From Streptomyces sp. PT12 (GTDB lineage: Bacteria > Actinomycetota > Actinomycetes > Streptomycetales > Streptomycetaceae): 57,690 nucleotides of DNA. The stretch covers positions 1-57,690 of the forward strand of contig NZ_QEST01000019.1 of NCBI RefSeq assembly GCF_003311645.1. The letters run 5' to 3'. The translations under genes and the position numbers were made by a program. Positions 26,646 through 35,606 of the stretch are shown here, piece by piece. Within the stretch, counting starts at the first letter, position 1. Every line of letters begins with the position of its first letter. The notes beneath the pieces were generated by a model, which was not told the DNA's origin, did not search any database, and was given only the letters and a program-made list of their open reading frames with translations.

Positions 26646-29056
26646 CCAACATCCCGGAGACCGGGCGGACTTCGCGGATCACCATCCGGCTCGTGGTCAT
26701 CCAGATACTGGTCTTCTCGCTGCTGCTCACCCTCGGCGGGAGGCTGTGGTTCCTCCAGATCAGGCAGGGCGACGAGTTCGCCGCCGAGGCGGCGGGCAAC
26801 CATGTGCAGCAGGTCGTGCAGCCCGCCGTGCGCGGCTCGATCCTGGACGCGCGCGGCGTGCCGATCGCCGACAACGAGACGCGGCTCGTCGTCTCGGCCG
26901 ACCGCACCGAGCTGAGCCGCCTGCCCGACGACGGCGAGCGCGTGCTGGCCGACCTGGCCGAGCTGCTCGACATCCCCGTCGAGGACGTCACCAACCAGGT
27001 GCGGCTGTGTGACGCCCAGACGCCGCAGCCGTGCTGGAACGGTTCGCCGTACCAGCCGATCCCCATCACCGACGAGGCGACGACGCAGCAGGCGCTCCAG
27101 ATCCGCGAGCGCGCCGAGGACTTCCCCGGGATCAGCGCGGAGCTGACGGCGGTGCGGCGCTACCCCTCGCCCGACGGCGCCAACACCGCGCAGGTGCTCG
27201 GCTATCTCTCGCCGGTCACCGACGAGGAGGTTGAGGAGACGGAGGAGACGGACGCCCCGCTCCTGCGCTCCGACCAGATCGGCCGCTCCGGGCTCGAACG
27301 CAGCTACGACAGCTATCTGCGTGGCGACGCGGGCGTCACCCGTTACGAGGTGGACAAGTTCGGTCGCGTGCTCGGCGAGTCCGAAAGCGAGGACGCGCAG
27401 GCCGGATCGAACCTGGTCACCTCGATCGACACCCGCGTCCAGGCCGTCGTGGAGAGCGAGCTGGTCGGCGCCATGGAGGCCGCCCGCGCGACCCATGACC
27501 CCATCTCGGGCCGGAACTTCGAGGCCGACGCGGGATCGGCCGTGGTGCTGGAGAACGACACGGGCCGCGTGATCGCGATGGCTTCGGCGCCCGACTACGA
27601 CCCCAACGTGTGGGTCGGCGGCATCGCGACCGACGACTACGCCGCGCTGACCGACGAGGACGCCAACGACCCCCTGCTCAACCGCGCGATCCAGGGCCAG
27701 GGCCCGCCGGGATCGACGTTCAAGGTGGTCACGAGCACCGCGGCGGTCAACGCGGGCTTCGACTTCGACGGCGGCTACAACTGCCCCTCGTCCTACGAGG
27801 TCGGCGGCCAGGTCTTCCGCAACTTCGAGTCCCAGGCGTACGGTTCGATCACCCTGGGCGACGCCCTCAGGGTCTCCTGCAACACCGTCTTCTACGGCAT
27901 CGCCCACCGCGAGTGGCGCGCCGACGGCGGCATCGACCCCAAGGAGAACCCCGACGACTGGCTGTTTCGCACCGCCCACGACTTCGGCCTGGGCGAGCAG
28001 ACCGGGATCGACCTGCCCAACGAGGCGCCAGGCCGCATCCCCGACCGCCAGTGGAAGCAGGAGTACTGGGAGCTGAACCGCGACAACTGGTGCGAGATCG
28101 CCGAGACCGACCGCGACGACTACGAGGCCAGGATCGCGCGCGAGAACTGCACCGAGGGCATGCAGATGCGCGCGGGTGACATGCTCAACTTCTCCATCGG
28201 CCAGGGCGACGTGCTGGTCACCCCCCTCCAGCTGGCGTCCGTCTACGCGGCGCTCGGCAATGGTGGCACGCTCTACACGCCGCAGGTCGGCAGGGCCGTG
28301 ATCAGCGCGGACGGCCGGGAGGTCGAGGAGTTCGAGCCGGCCGAGGCGGGCCGCCTGCCCGCCGACGAGGGCACGATTGAGAACCTGCGCGCCGCCACCG
28401 CGAGTGTCATCACGTCAGGCAGCGCCGACTGGAAGTTCGGCGGCTGGCCGCAGAACGAGATCACCCTGCGCGGCAAGACCGGTACCGCCGAGGCGTCGGG
28501 CGACCAGCAGACCACGTCGTGGCTGGCGACGTACACCGACGACTACACCGTCGTCATGACGATCAACCAGGCGGGCACCGGCTCAGGCGCCTCGGGTGAC
28601 GCCGTCCGCCGCATCTGGGAGGCCATGTACGGCGTCTCGGGCGGCTCGGTCAACGAGGACGCCGCGCTCCTGCCCGAGCCCCACCGCGAGCTGCCGGCGA
28701 TCGACGAGACCGGCGCCATCGTTCCCCAGCTGGGGGACGAGGGGGACGAGGACGAGCGCGGAGAGGGCGAGGACGGCGAGGAGCGGGAGGAGGGCACCCA
28801 GCCCGAGACGCAGCTCGAGGAGGAGGTGGCGCCGCCGTTCGACGAGGAGGAACGCGACGAGCAGCGGCGCGAGCGCGAGCAGCGCGACCGCGAGGCCCGC
28901 CCGACCATGCCCCCGCCCCCGCCGCCCACCCCCGAGCGCTCGGAGGAGCGGGAGAGACGGGCGGAACGCGAGGAAGGCGACGGCGGCGGCGGGAACGACC
29001 CGCCCGACCCCGGCGAGGGCGAGCAGGAGGGGCGGCGCGAGCCGCTCGACGAGTGA
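26642..29056 (+). CDS. mrdA: Penicillin-binding protein 2 (class B transpeptidase)
   Basis: 804 aa. One N-terminal membrane anchor (about 15-38), a dimerisation domain, and a transpeptidase domain with the active-site Ser of STFK near residue 357 (GPPGSTFKVV), an S-x-N equivalent and KTGTAEA near 612. It partners RodA in the elongasome; streptomycete PBP2 acts mainly in spore-wall synthesis. After about residue 690 there is a roughly 110-residue tail rich in Glu/Arg and then Pro, beyond the normal PBP2 length. GTG start overlapping mreD by 4 bp. Confidence 0.95.
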   Translation: MTNIPETGRTSRITIRLVVIQILVFSLLLTLGGRLWFLQIRQGDEFAAEAAGNHVQQVVQPAVRGSILDARGVPIADNETRLVVSADRTELSRLPDDGERVLADLAELLDIPVEDVTNQVRLCDAQTPQPCWNGSPYQPIPITDEATTQQALQIRERAEDFPGISAELTAVRRYPSPDGANTAQVLGYLSPVTDEEVEETEETDAPLLRSDQIGRSGLERSYDSYLRGDAGVTRYEVDKFGRVLGESESEDAQAGSNLVTSIDTRVQAVVESELVGAMEAARATHDPISGRNFEADAGSAVVLENDTGRVIAMASAPDYDPNVWVGGIATDDYAALTDEDANDPLLNRAIQGQGPPGSTFKVVTSTAAVNAGFDFDGGYNCPSSYEVGGQVFRNFESQAYGSITLGDALRVSCNTVFYGIAHREWRADGGIDPKENPDDWLFRTAHDFGLGEQTGIDLPNEAPGRIPDRQWKQEYWELNRDNWCEIAETDRDDYEARIARENCTEGMQMRAGDMLNFSIGQGDVLVTPLQLASVYAALGNGGTLYTPQVGRAVISADGREVEEFEPAEAGRLPADEGTIENLRAATASVITSGSADWKFGGWPQNEITLRGKTGTAEASGDQQTTSWLATYTDDYTVVMTINQAGTGSGASGDAVRRIWEAMYGVSGGSVNEDAALLPEPHRELPAIDETGAIVPQLGDEGDEDERGEGEDGEEREEGTQPETQLEEEVAPPFDEEERDEQRREREQRDREARPTMPPPPPPTPERSEERERRAEREEGDGGGGNDPPDPGEGEQEGRREPLDE

Positions 29057-29096
29057 GTGACCACGGCGGCGACGGCGGGACGGACGGAACACCCCG

Positions 29097-30287
29097 GTGA
29101 GTGTGCACACCCTGAGTCTTGACCGGCACGCGCCGCGCAAGGGCACGTTGCGCAGGATCGTGGCCAGGGACTCGGTGGCCAGGCGGGTGGACTGGGTCCT
29201 CCTGCTCGCCGCCCTGGCGCTCTCGCTCCTCGGCTCGGTGCTCGTGTGGTCGGCCACCAGGAACCGCACCGAGATCAACGGCGGCGACGAGCAGTTCTTC
29301 CTGACCCGCCAGCTGATCAACCTCGCGGTGGGCATCGCCCTCGCGGTCGGCGTGATGTGGCTCGGCCACCAGCGGCTGCGGGCCGCGGTGCCGCTGTTCT
29401 TCGCGTTCTCGATGGCGGTGATGCTGCTGGTGTTCACGCCGCTCGGCACCACGATCAACGGCCAGCGCGCGTGGCTGTCCCTCGGCGGGTACACGCTCCA
29501 GCCCGGCGAGTTCGCCAAGGTGGCCGTCGTCCTCGGGATGGCGCTCATCCTCGCGGCCCAGGTGGACGCGGGCGACCGCGACTACCCCGGCAGCCGGGCC
29601 GTTCTCCAGGCGCTCGCCCTGGCCGCCGCGCCGCTCGCGGTGGTCGTCATCGACGACCTGGGGATGGCGATGGTCATCTCCGTGATCGTCCTCGGCATCC
29701 TCCTGGCGTCGGGCGCGGCGATGCGCTGGTCGATCGGGCTGATCCTGGCGGGCGTCGGCGCGGCCGTGCTGGTCTGGGCGCTCGGGCTGCTCGACGAGTA
29801 CCAGATCGACCGCTTCGCCGCGTTCGCCGACCCGTCGAGGGACCCCGCGGGCGTCGGCTACAACACCAACCAGGCCAGGATCGCGATAGGTTCGGGCGGT
29901 CTCGACGGCAAGGGCCTCTTCGAGGGCACCCAGACGACGGGGCAGTTCGTCCCCGAGCAGCACACCGACTTCATCTTCACCGTGGCAGGCGAGGAGCTCG
30001 GCTTCATCGGCGCGGGGGGCATCATCGCGCTGGTCGGCGTGGTCCTGTGGCGGGCGCTGCGGATCGCGCGCGGCGCGCCCGACCTGTACAGCACGATCAT
30101 CGCGGCGGGGATCGTCTCGTGGTTCGCGTTCCAGTGCTTCGAGAACATCGGCATGGCCCTGGGCATCATGCCGGTCGCTGGCGTGCCGCTGCCGTTCCTC
30201 TCCTACGGCGGCACCGCGATGTTCGCGGCCTGGATCGCCATAGGGCTCCTCCAGTCCGTCAGGATGAAACGTCCGCTTTCCGCGTGA
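29097..30287 (+). CDS. rodA: SEDS peptidoglycan glycosyltransferase RodA/Sfr
   Basis: 396-aa polytopic protein with about ten helices. SEDS signatures include LQPGEFAKVAVVLGMA, the large loop with GLDGKGLFEGTQTTGQFVPEQHTDFIF split around residues 262-288, and the C-terminal GVPLPFLSYGGTAM. It polymerises lipid II together with PBP2. GTG start at 29097, 40 bp after pbp2; last gene of the mre operon. Confidence 0.95.
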   Translation: MSVHTLSLDRHAPRKGTLRRIVARDSVARRVDWVLLLAALALSLLGSVLVWSATRNRTEINGGDEQFFLTRQLINLAVGIALAVGVMWLGHQRLRAAVPLFFAFSMAVMLLVFTPLGTTINGQRAWLSLGGYTLQPGEFAKVAVVLGMALILAAQVDAGDRDYPGSRAVLQALALAAAPLAVVVIDDLGMAMVISVIVLGILLASGAAMRWSIGLILAGVGAAVLVWALGLLDEYQIDRFAAFADPSRDPAGVGYNTNQARIAIGSGGLDGKGLFEGTQTTGQFVPEQHTDFIFTVAGEELGFIGAGGIIALVGVVLWRALRIARGAPDLYSTIIAAGIVSWFAFQCFENIGMALGIMPVAGVPLPFLSYGGTAMFAAWIAIGLLQSVRMKRPLSA

Positions 30288-30370
30288 GTGCCGCCTGTCC
30301 CCCGGAATGTCCGCCCCGATCCCGGGCACGCGTTCCGACGAGCACGAGGACCCAGGGCGGGTGACGACGG

Positions 30371-31846
30371 ATGAAGACGATCAACGAGACCGAGCGGAAG
30401 TACGAGGCCGCGGCGCCGCTGCCCGAGCTGTCGGGCGCCGGGCCCGTCACATCGGTGCGCGAGCGCGCGCCCCTGTCGCTGCGCGCGGTCTACTACGACA
30501 CCGATGACGGCCGCCTCGCCGGCGACGGCATCACGCTGCGCCGCAGGACCGGCGGCGGGGACGAGGGCTGGCACCTCAAGGTGCCCGTGGGGCGCGACGC
30601 CCGCGAGGAGATCAGGGCGCCCCTGGGCGAAGGGGCGCCTGACGGGCCGCCCGGTGAGCTGCTGGCGCTGGTGCGCTCGCGCGTGCGCCGGCGCCCGCTG
30701 CTGCCCGTGGTCACGCTGGAGACCGAACGCGCCCCGCGCGACCTGCTGGACGCCGGGGGCGCCGTGCTGGCCGAGCTGGTCGTCGACCGGGTCACCGCGC
30801 GGTCGCTCGGGGGCGAGGCGCGCTGGTCCGAGGTCGAGGTCGAGCTGGCGGGGGCGGGCGGCACGGACGTCCTCGACGCGGTCGGCGCGCGGCTCACCGA
30901 GGCCGGGCTGCCCGTTTCCGGCGCGCCGTCCAAGCTGGCCAGGGCGCTGGCCGAGACGGGCGTCGCCCATCCGCGCCCCGCGCGCGCCGAAGGGCCGGAG
31001 GACGACAGCGCGGGGGCGCATGTGCTGGCGTACGCCAGGCGCCAGTTGCGCGCGATCGTCCAGCTGGACCCCGCCGTGCGCCGTTCGCGCCCCGACGCGG
31101 TGCACCGGATGCGGGTGGCGACGCGGCGGCTGCGCAGCTGCCTGCGCGTGCAGCGGCGGGTGCTCGACCGCGCGGTGACCCGGCCGCTCGACGACGAGCT
31201 CGGCTGGCTCGCCGCGGGCCTCGGCGTCGAGCGCGACCGCGAGGTGGTGGCCGAGCGGCTGGCCGCGCGCCTGGGCGAGCTGCCGCCCGACCTGCGTGTC
31301 GGCCCGGTCGCGCGGCGCCTGGACGCGCACTTCAGCCCAGGGCGGGCGCGCGGCGCGGTCGCGGCGCTGCTCGACGAGGAGCGCTATCTCGCCCTGCTCG
31401 ACGCCCTCGACGCGCTGCTTGCCGCGCCGCCGCTGCGCAAGGGCGCGGCGAAGCCCGCGCGCACGGCGCTGGCGCGCTCGGTGGCCAGGGAGCGCGAACG
31501 CCTCGACGCGCGCGTCGAGGCCGCGCTCGCGGCGCCCGAGGGAGCCGAGCGCGACGCCGCGCTGCACCGGGCGCGCAAGGCGGCGAAGCGGGCGCGCTAT
31601 GCCGCGGAGACGGCCAGGAGCGCGCGCCGCAAGGCGGCCGAGCGCGAGCGGGTGGCGTTCCGGCGCGTGCAGCGCGTGCTCGGCGACCACCAGGACAGCG
31701 TGCTGGCCCGCGAGGCGCTCATGGCGATCGCGGGGGAGGCGCACGCGGCGGGTGAGCCGTCGTTCAGCTACGGGGTGATGCACGCGCGCGAGACGGAGCT
31801 GGCCCGCGCCCGCGTCCGGCGTCTTGGGGAAGTGCGGGTAGGCTGA
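30371..31846 (+). CDS. CYTH and CHAD domain-containing protein
   Basis: 491 aa. The N-terminal CYTH domain (about 1-200) starts with the ExExK signature (ETERK, residues 6-10) and the tunnel motif YYDTDDGRL. The C-terminal CHAD domain (about 210-490) has the conserved basic helices (AVHRMRVATRRLRS, LHRARKAAKRARYAAE) and LGDHQDSVLARE. CYTH domains act on triphosphates such as inorganic triphosphate; CHAD binds polyphosphate. A polyphosphate-related role is therefore likely, but the reaction is not known. ATG start; 83 bp after rodA and 72 bp before the radical SAM gene. Confidence 0.9.
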   Translation: MKTINETERKYEAAAPLPELSGAGPVTSVRERAPLSLRAVYYDTDDGRLAGDGITLRRRTGGGDEGWHLKVPVGRDAREEIRAPLGEGAPDGPPGELLALVRSRVRRRPLLPVVTLETERAPRDLLDAGGAVLAELVVDRVTARSLGGEARWSEVEVELAGAGGTDVLDAVGARLTEAGLPVSGAPSKLARALAETGVAHPRPARAEGPEDDSAGAHVLAYARRQLRAIVQLDPAVRRSRPDAVHRMRVATRRLRSCLRVQRRVLDRAVTRPLDDELGWLAAGLGVERDREVVAERLAARLGELPPDLRVGPVARRLDAHFSPGRARGAVAALLDEERYLALLDALDALLAAPPLRKGAAKPARTALARSVARERERLDARVEAALAAPEGAERDAALHRARKAAKRARYAAETARSARRKAAERERVAFRRVQRVLGDHQDSVLAREALMAIAGEAHAAGEPSFSYGVMHARETELARARVRRLGEVRVG

Positions 31847-31918
31847 ATGGTCCGTCCGGGCCCGTTCCAGGCCCTGGCCGAGCAGCTTCCCGCAGCCCAG
31901 CAGGAAAGACGTAAGCCC

Positions 31919-33844
31919 ATGCCTGTCGAGTCGGTCTTCCCGCGCCTGGAGGCCCTCCTCCCGCACGTCCAGAAGCCGATCCAGTACGTCGGCGGCGAGC
32001 TCAACTCCACGGTCAAGGACTGGGACGCCTGCGACGTCCGCTGGGCGCTGATGTACCCGGACGCGTACGAGGTCGGCCTGCCAAACCAGGGCGTCATGAT
32101 CCTGTACGAGGTGCTCAACGAGCGCGATGGCGTCCTCGCCGAGCGCACCTACAGCGTCTGGCCCGACCTGGAGAAGCTGATGCGCGAGCACGGCGTGCCC
32201 CAGTTCACGGTGGACGCGCACCGGCCGGTGGCGGCGTTCGACCTGTTCGGCGTCTCGTTCTCCACCGAGCTCGGCTACACCAACCTGCTGACCGCGCTCG
32301 ACCTCGCGGGCATCCCGCTGGAGGCGGCGGCGCGCACGACTGACCACCCGGTGGTGGTGGCGGGCGGGCACGCGGCGTTCAACCCCGAGCCGATCGCCGA
32401 GTTCATCGACTGCGCCGTCGTGGGCGACGGCGAGCAGGCGGTGCTCGAGATCACGCGCATCACGCGCGAGTGGAAGGACGAGGGGCGGCCAGGGGGGCGC
32501 GAGGAGCTGCTGTTGCGGCTCGCGCGCACGGGCGGGGTGTACGTTCCCGCGTTCTACGACGTGGAGTACCTGCCGGACGGCCGGATCGCGCGCGTCGCGC
32601 CGAACCGCCCCCGGGTGCCGTGGCGCGTCGCCAAGCACACGGTGATGGATCTCGACGCGTGGCCCTACCCCAAGCAGCCGCTCGTGCCGCTGGCCGAGAC
32701 GGTGCACGAGCGGATGTCGGTGGAGATCTTCCGCGGCTGCACGCGCGGCTGCCGGTTCTGCCAGGCGGGCATGATCACGCGCCCGGTGCGCGAGCGGTCG
32801 ATCACGGGCATCGGCGAGATGGTCGACAAGGGCCTTGCGGCCACGGGCTTCGAGGAGGTCGGCCTGCTGTCGCTGTCGTCGGCCGACCACAGCGAGATCG
32901 GGGACATCACCAAGGGCCTCGCCGATCGCTACGAAGAGGACAAGATCGGTCTGTCGTTGCCCTCGACCCGGGTGGACGCGTTCAACATCGATCTGGCCAA
33001 CGAGCTGACGCGCAACGGGCGGCGCTCGGGCCTGACGTTCGCGCCCGAGGGCGGCAGCGAGCGGATCCGCAAGGTCATCAACAAGATGGTCTCCGAGGAG
33101 GACCTGATCCGCACCGTCGCCACCGCGTACGGCAACGGCTGGCGCCAGGTGAAGCTGTACTTCATGTGCGGCCTGCCCACGGAGACCGACGAGGACGTGC
33201 TCCAGATCGCCGAGCTCGCGACCAAGGTGATCGCCAAGGGCCGCGAGGTGTCGAAGTCCAACGACATCCGCTGCACCGTCTCCATCGGCGGCTTCGTGCC
33301 CAAGCCGCACACGCCGTTCCAGTGGGCGCCGCAGCTCTCCGCCGCTGAGACCGACGCGCGCCTCGCGAAGCTGCGCGACGCGATCCGCGCGGACAAGCGC
33401 TACGGGCGCTCGATCGGCTTCCGGTACCACGACGGCAAGCCCGGCATCGTCGAGGGCCTGCTGTCCCGCGGCGACCGGCGCGTGGGCGCGGTGATCCGCG
33501 CGGTGTACGAGGCGGGCGGGCGCTTCGACGGCTGGCGGGAGTTCTTCTCGTACGAGCAGTGGATGCGGTGCGCGGCGGAGGCGCTCGCGCCGCAGGGCGT
33601 GGACGTCGACTGGTACACCACGCGCGAGCGCGGCCACGAGGAGGTCCTGCCGTGGGACCACCTGGACTCGGGCCTGGACAAGGACTGGCTCTGGGACGAC
33701 TGGCAGGACGCCCTGGACGAGACCGAGGTCGAGGACTGCCGCTGGACCCCGTGCTTCGACTGCGGCGTGTGCCCGCAGATGGGCACGTCCATCGAGATCG
33801 GCCCGACGGGCAAGCGGCTGCTGCCGCTGAGCGTGGTGAAGTAG
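31919..33844 (+). CDS. TIGR03960-family B12-binding radical SAM protein
   Basis: 641 aa. An N-terminal Rossmann-like B12-type domain (LMYPDAYEVGLPN, FDLFGVSFSTELGYTN, VVVAGGHAAFNPEPIAEFIDCAVVGDGE, shown in parts) is followed by a radical SAM barrel with the CxxxCxxC cluster motif in RGCTRGCRFCQAGM near residue 285. The C-terminus carries further cysteines (CFDCGVCPQMG), possibly a second cluster. The ATG at 31919 is chosen for its AGGAAAG ribosome-binding site and because the family begins with ESVFPRLEALLP. The partner TIGR03936 protein is encoded at 34573. The reaction is unknown. Confidence 0.9.
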   Translation: MPVESVFPRLEALLPHVQKPIQYVGGELNSTVKDWDACDVRWALMYPDAYEVGLPNQGVMILYEVLNERDGVLAERTYSVWPDLEKLMREHGVPQFTVDAHRPVAAFDLFGVSFSTELGYTNLLTALDLAGIPLEAAARTTDHPVVVAGGHAAFNPEPIAEFIDCAVVGDGEQAVLEITRITREWKDEGRPGGREELLLRLARTGGVYVPAFYDVEYLPDGRIARVAPNRPRVPWRVAKHTVMDLDAWPYPKQPLVPLAETVHERMSVEIFRGCTRGCRFCQAGMITRPVRERSITGIGEMVDKGLAATGFEEVGLLSLSSADHSEIGDITKGLADRYEEDKIGLSLPSTRVDAFNIDLANELTRNGRRSGLTFAPEGGSERIRKVINKMVSEEDLIRTVATAYGNGWRQVKLYFMCGLPTETDEDVLQIAELATKVIAKGREVSKSNDIRCTVSIGGFVPKPHTPFQWAPQLSAAETDARLAKLRDAIRADKRYGRSIGFRYHDGKPGIVEGLLSRGDRRVGAVIRAVYEAGGRFDGWREFFSYEQWMRCAAEALAPQGVDVDWYTTRERGHEEVLPWDHLDSGLDKDWLWDDWQDALDETEVEDCRWTPCFDCGVCPQMGTSIEIGPTGKRLLPLSVVK

Positions 33845-33961
33845 GCCGCCTCACGCGGGGTGTCGGCTCGGCCGCGGCGGCTGAGAGGGCGTTGCGGCCG
33901 GGCGTTCCACCGGGACGGGGCCCGGGTTGCCCGGGCCACCGGGGCGGTGGAGGATGAGGCG

Positions 33962-34507
33962 GTGCCCGAGCTCGTCCTTCCCACCACCGAGGTCCACATC
34001 TCGTTCCTCGAGGCCGTCGCCGAGTGGCGGGCCGAGGGCCGGGGCGGCGCGGGGGACAACACGACGCTCGCCCGCGACATGGAGGTCTACGGACGCCGCT
34101 GGAACGACCCGGCGGCGTTCGCCGACTACGTCAGGCGCACGATCGCCGACGGGCAGGAGACATCACCGCGCCCGATGGGCTTCGTGCCCTCCACCGTCCT
34201 CTGGTATGTGACGGATCACACATTCATCGGCCGCCTCTCCATCCGCCACCGCCTGACCAGGCGCTTGCTCGACTGGGGCGGCATCATCGGCTACGACGTG
34301 CGCCCGTCCGCGCGCCGCCGCGGCCACGCGACCGCGATGCTGCGCGCGTCGCTGCCCTACGCCCACGAGCTGGGCCATGACCCGGTGCTCGTCACGTGCG
34401 ACCACGACAATGTCGCCTCCCGCAAGGTCATCGAGGCGTGCGGCGGGGTCTTCGAGGACCAGCGGGCGGAGAAGCTGCGTTACTGGATCGCCACGTCGGG
34501 CACGTAA
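33962..34507 (+). CDS. GNAT family N-acetyltransferase
   Basis: 181 aa. GNAT core: GFVPSTVLWYV and IGRLSIRHRLT strands, acetyl-CoA loop YDVRPSARRRGHATAML near residue 118, and the late DNVASRKVIEACGG helix. This is the predicted-acetyltransferase type seen near COG3981. GTG at 33962 (VPELVLPTTEVHISF) is preferred because GGAGG lies about 12 nt upstream; an in-frame upstream start at 33860 would add a non-conserved Arg-rich piece. It separates the two halves of a conserved radical-SAM gene pair. Substrate unknown. Confidence 0.85.
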   Translation: MPELVLPTTEVHISFLEAVAEWRAEGRGGAGDNTTLARDMEVYGRRWNDPAAFADYVRRTIADGQETSPRPMGFVPSTVLWYVTDHTFIGRLSIRHRLTRRLLDWGGIIGYDVRPSARRRGHATAMLRASLPYAHELGHDPVLVTCDHDNVASRKVIEACGGVFEDQRAEKLRYWIATSGT

Positions 34508-34572
34508 CCTGGAGTCAAGCAACGGCCCGCAGCAGGGCCACGGGGTCAGCACGATCGAGGGACTGAGGACCA

Positions 34573-35409
34573 CTGGGCAAGCGACAGCCGGTCGGCCCGC
34601 CGCCCGCTTCGGCGGTGCAGCGCATCAGGATGCGGTACACGAAGCGGGGGCGCCTGCGTTTCACCAGCCACCGGGACTTCCAGCGCGCCTTCGAGCGCGC
34701 GCTGCGCCGCGCCGGGGTGCCGATGGCGTACTCCGCCGGCTTCACCCCGCACCCCAAGGTCTCCTATGCCAACGCGGCGCCCACCGGTACCGCCAGTGAA
34801 GCCGAGTACCTGGAGATCGCCCTGGCCGCGCGGCGTGACCCCGGCGAGCTGAGGGCCGCGCTCGACGCGTCGCTGCCCGCCGGGCTCGACATCGTCGACG
34901 TGGTCGAGGCCCGCACCGCCGACTTCGCCGAGCGGCTGCGCGCCTCCGTGTGGGAGCTGCGGCTCGACGGCGTCGAGCCAGAGGCGGCCGCGAAGGCGGT
35001 CGGGATGTTCCTCGCGGCCGAGAGCGTCGAGGTACGGCGCCAGACCAAGCGGGGGACGCGCGTGTTCGACGCCCGCTCCGCCGTGGTCGCGCTCGACGCG
35101 GTTGCCGCCCCGAGGAATCGGGGCGGAAGCGGGCCCGATGGGCCCGTGTCCCACCCTTGTGCGATACTGCGCCTGGTAGTACGGCACCTCACCCCTGCCG
35201 TACGACCCGACGACGTCCTGTCCGGTCTCCGCGCTACGGCCGACCTGGCGCCGCCGGTCCCCGCAGCGGTGACCAGGCTGGCGCAGGGGCCGCTCGATGA
35301 GTCCGGCACGGTGACCGACCCGTTCGCGCCCGACCGCGACGCTGCCGAAGCCGCCCTGACCAGGGCCGCCGGGCAGCAGGCCGCGGCGGCGCCGGGGATC
35401 ACCGGATAG
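34573..35409 (+). CDS. TIGR03936-family radical SAM-associated protein (DUF2344)
   Basis: 278 aa from a CTG start. The core (MRYTKRGRLRFTSHRDF, FERALRRAGVPMAYSAG, PHPKVSYANAAPTGTASE) is the DUF2344 domain that accompanies TIGR03960 proteins, often fused to them in other bacteria. No ATG/GTG start is well placed: GTG at 34615 would lack a ribosome-binding site, whereas CTG at 34573 (LGKRQPVGPPP, matching how I recall relatives beginning with MGKRQP-like sequence) has GAGGAC 4-9 nt upstream. The function is probably tRNA- or ribosome-related, as inferred from the family; not established. Confidence 0.85.
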   Translation: MGKRQPVGPPPASAVQRIRMRYTKRGRLRFTSHRDFQRAFERALRRAGVPMAYSAGFTPHPKVSYANAAPTGTASEAEYLEIALAARRDPGELRAALDASLPAGLDIVDVVEARTADFAERLRASVWELRLDGVEPEAAAKAVGMFLAAESVEVRRQTKRGTRVFDARSAVVALDAVAAPRNRGGSGPDGPVSHPCAILRLVVRHLTPAVRPDDVLSGLRATADLAPPVPAAVTRLAQGPLDESGTVTDPFAPDRDAAEAALTRAAGQQAAAAPGITG

Positions 35410-35545
35410 CGATGCCGTTGCTGCGCCGCCGAACCGCCAGGTGCCAGGGAGCCACTCGGGTCAGGCAGTTCCGGGCGACGCGCCGACCAGAAGACTTTCG
35501 CCGAAGCCGGCCCACGCTGGACCGGAACCGGCGAGTGATACGACA

Positions 35546-35586
35546 GCTCCCGAGCGGCGCCCGCTCCATGTGAGGCGCCCGGGAGC
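35546..35586 (+). promoter_or_regulatory. Strong hairpin in the rne leader
   Basis: GCTCCCG (35546-35552) pairs with CGGGAGC (35580-35586), and inside it GGCGCC (35556-35561) pairs with GGCGCC (35574-35579), leaving a 12-nt loop. It ends 20 nt before the rne ATG. It may terminate the upstream operon or, as in E. coli rne, be a target for RNase E autoregulation. Confidence 0.55.
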
Positions 35587-35606
35587 GTGACGGGAGAACC
35601 GCCCGC

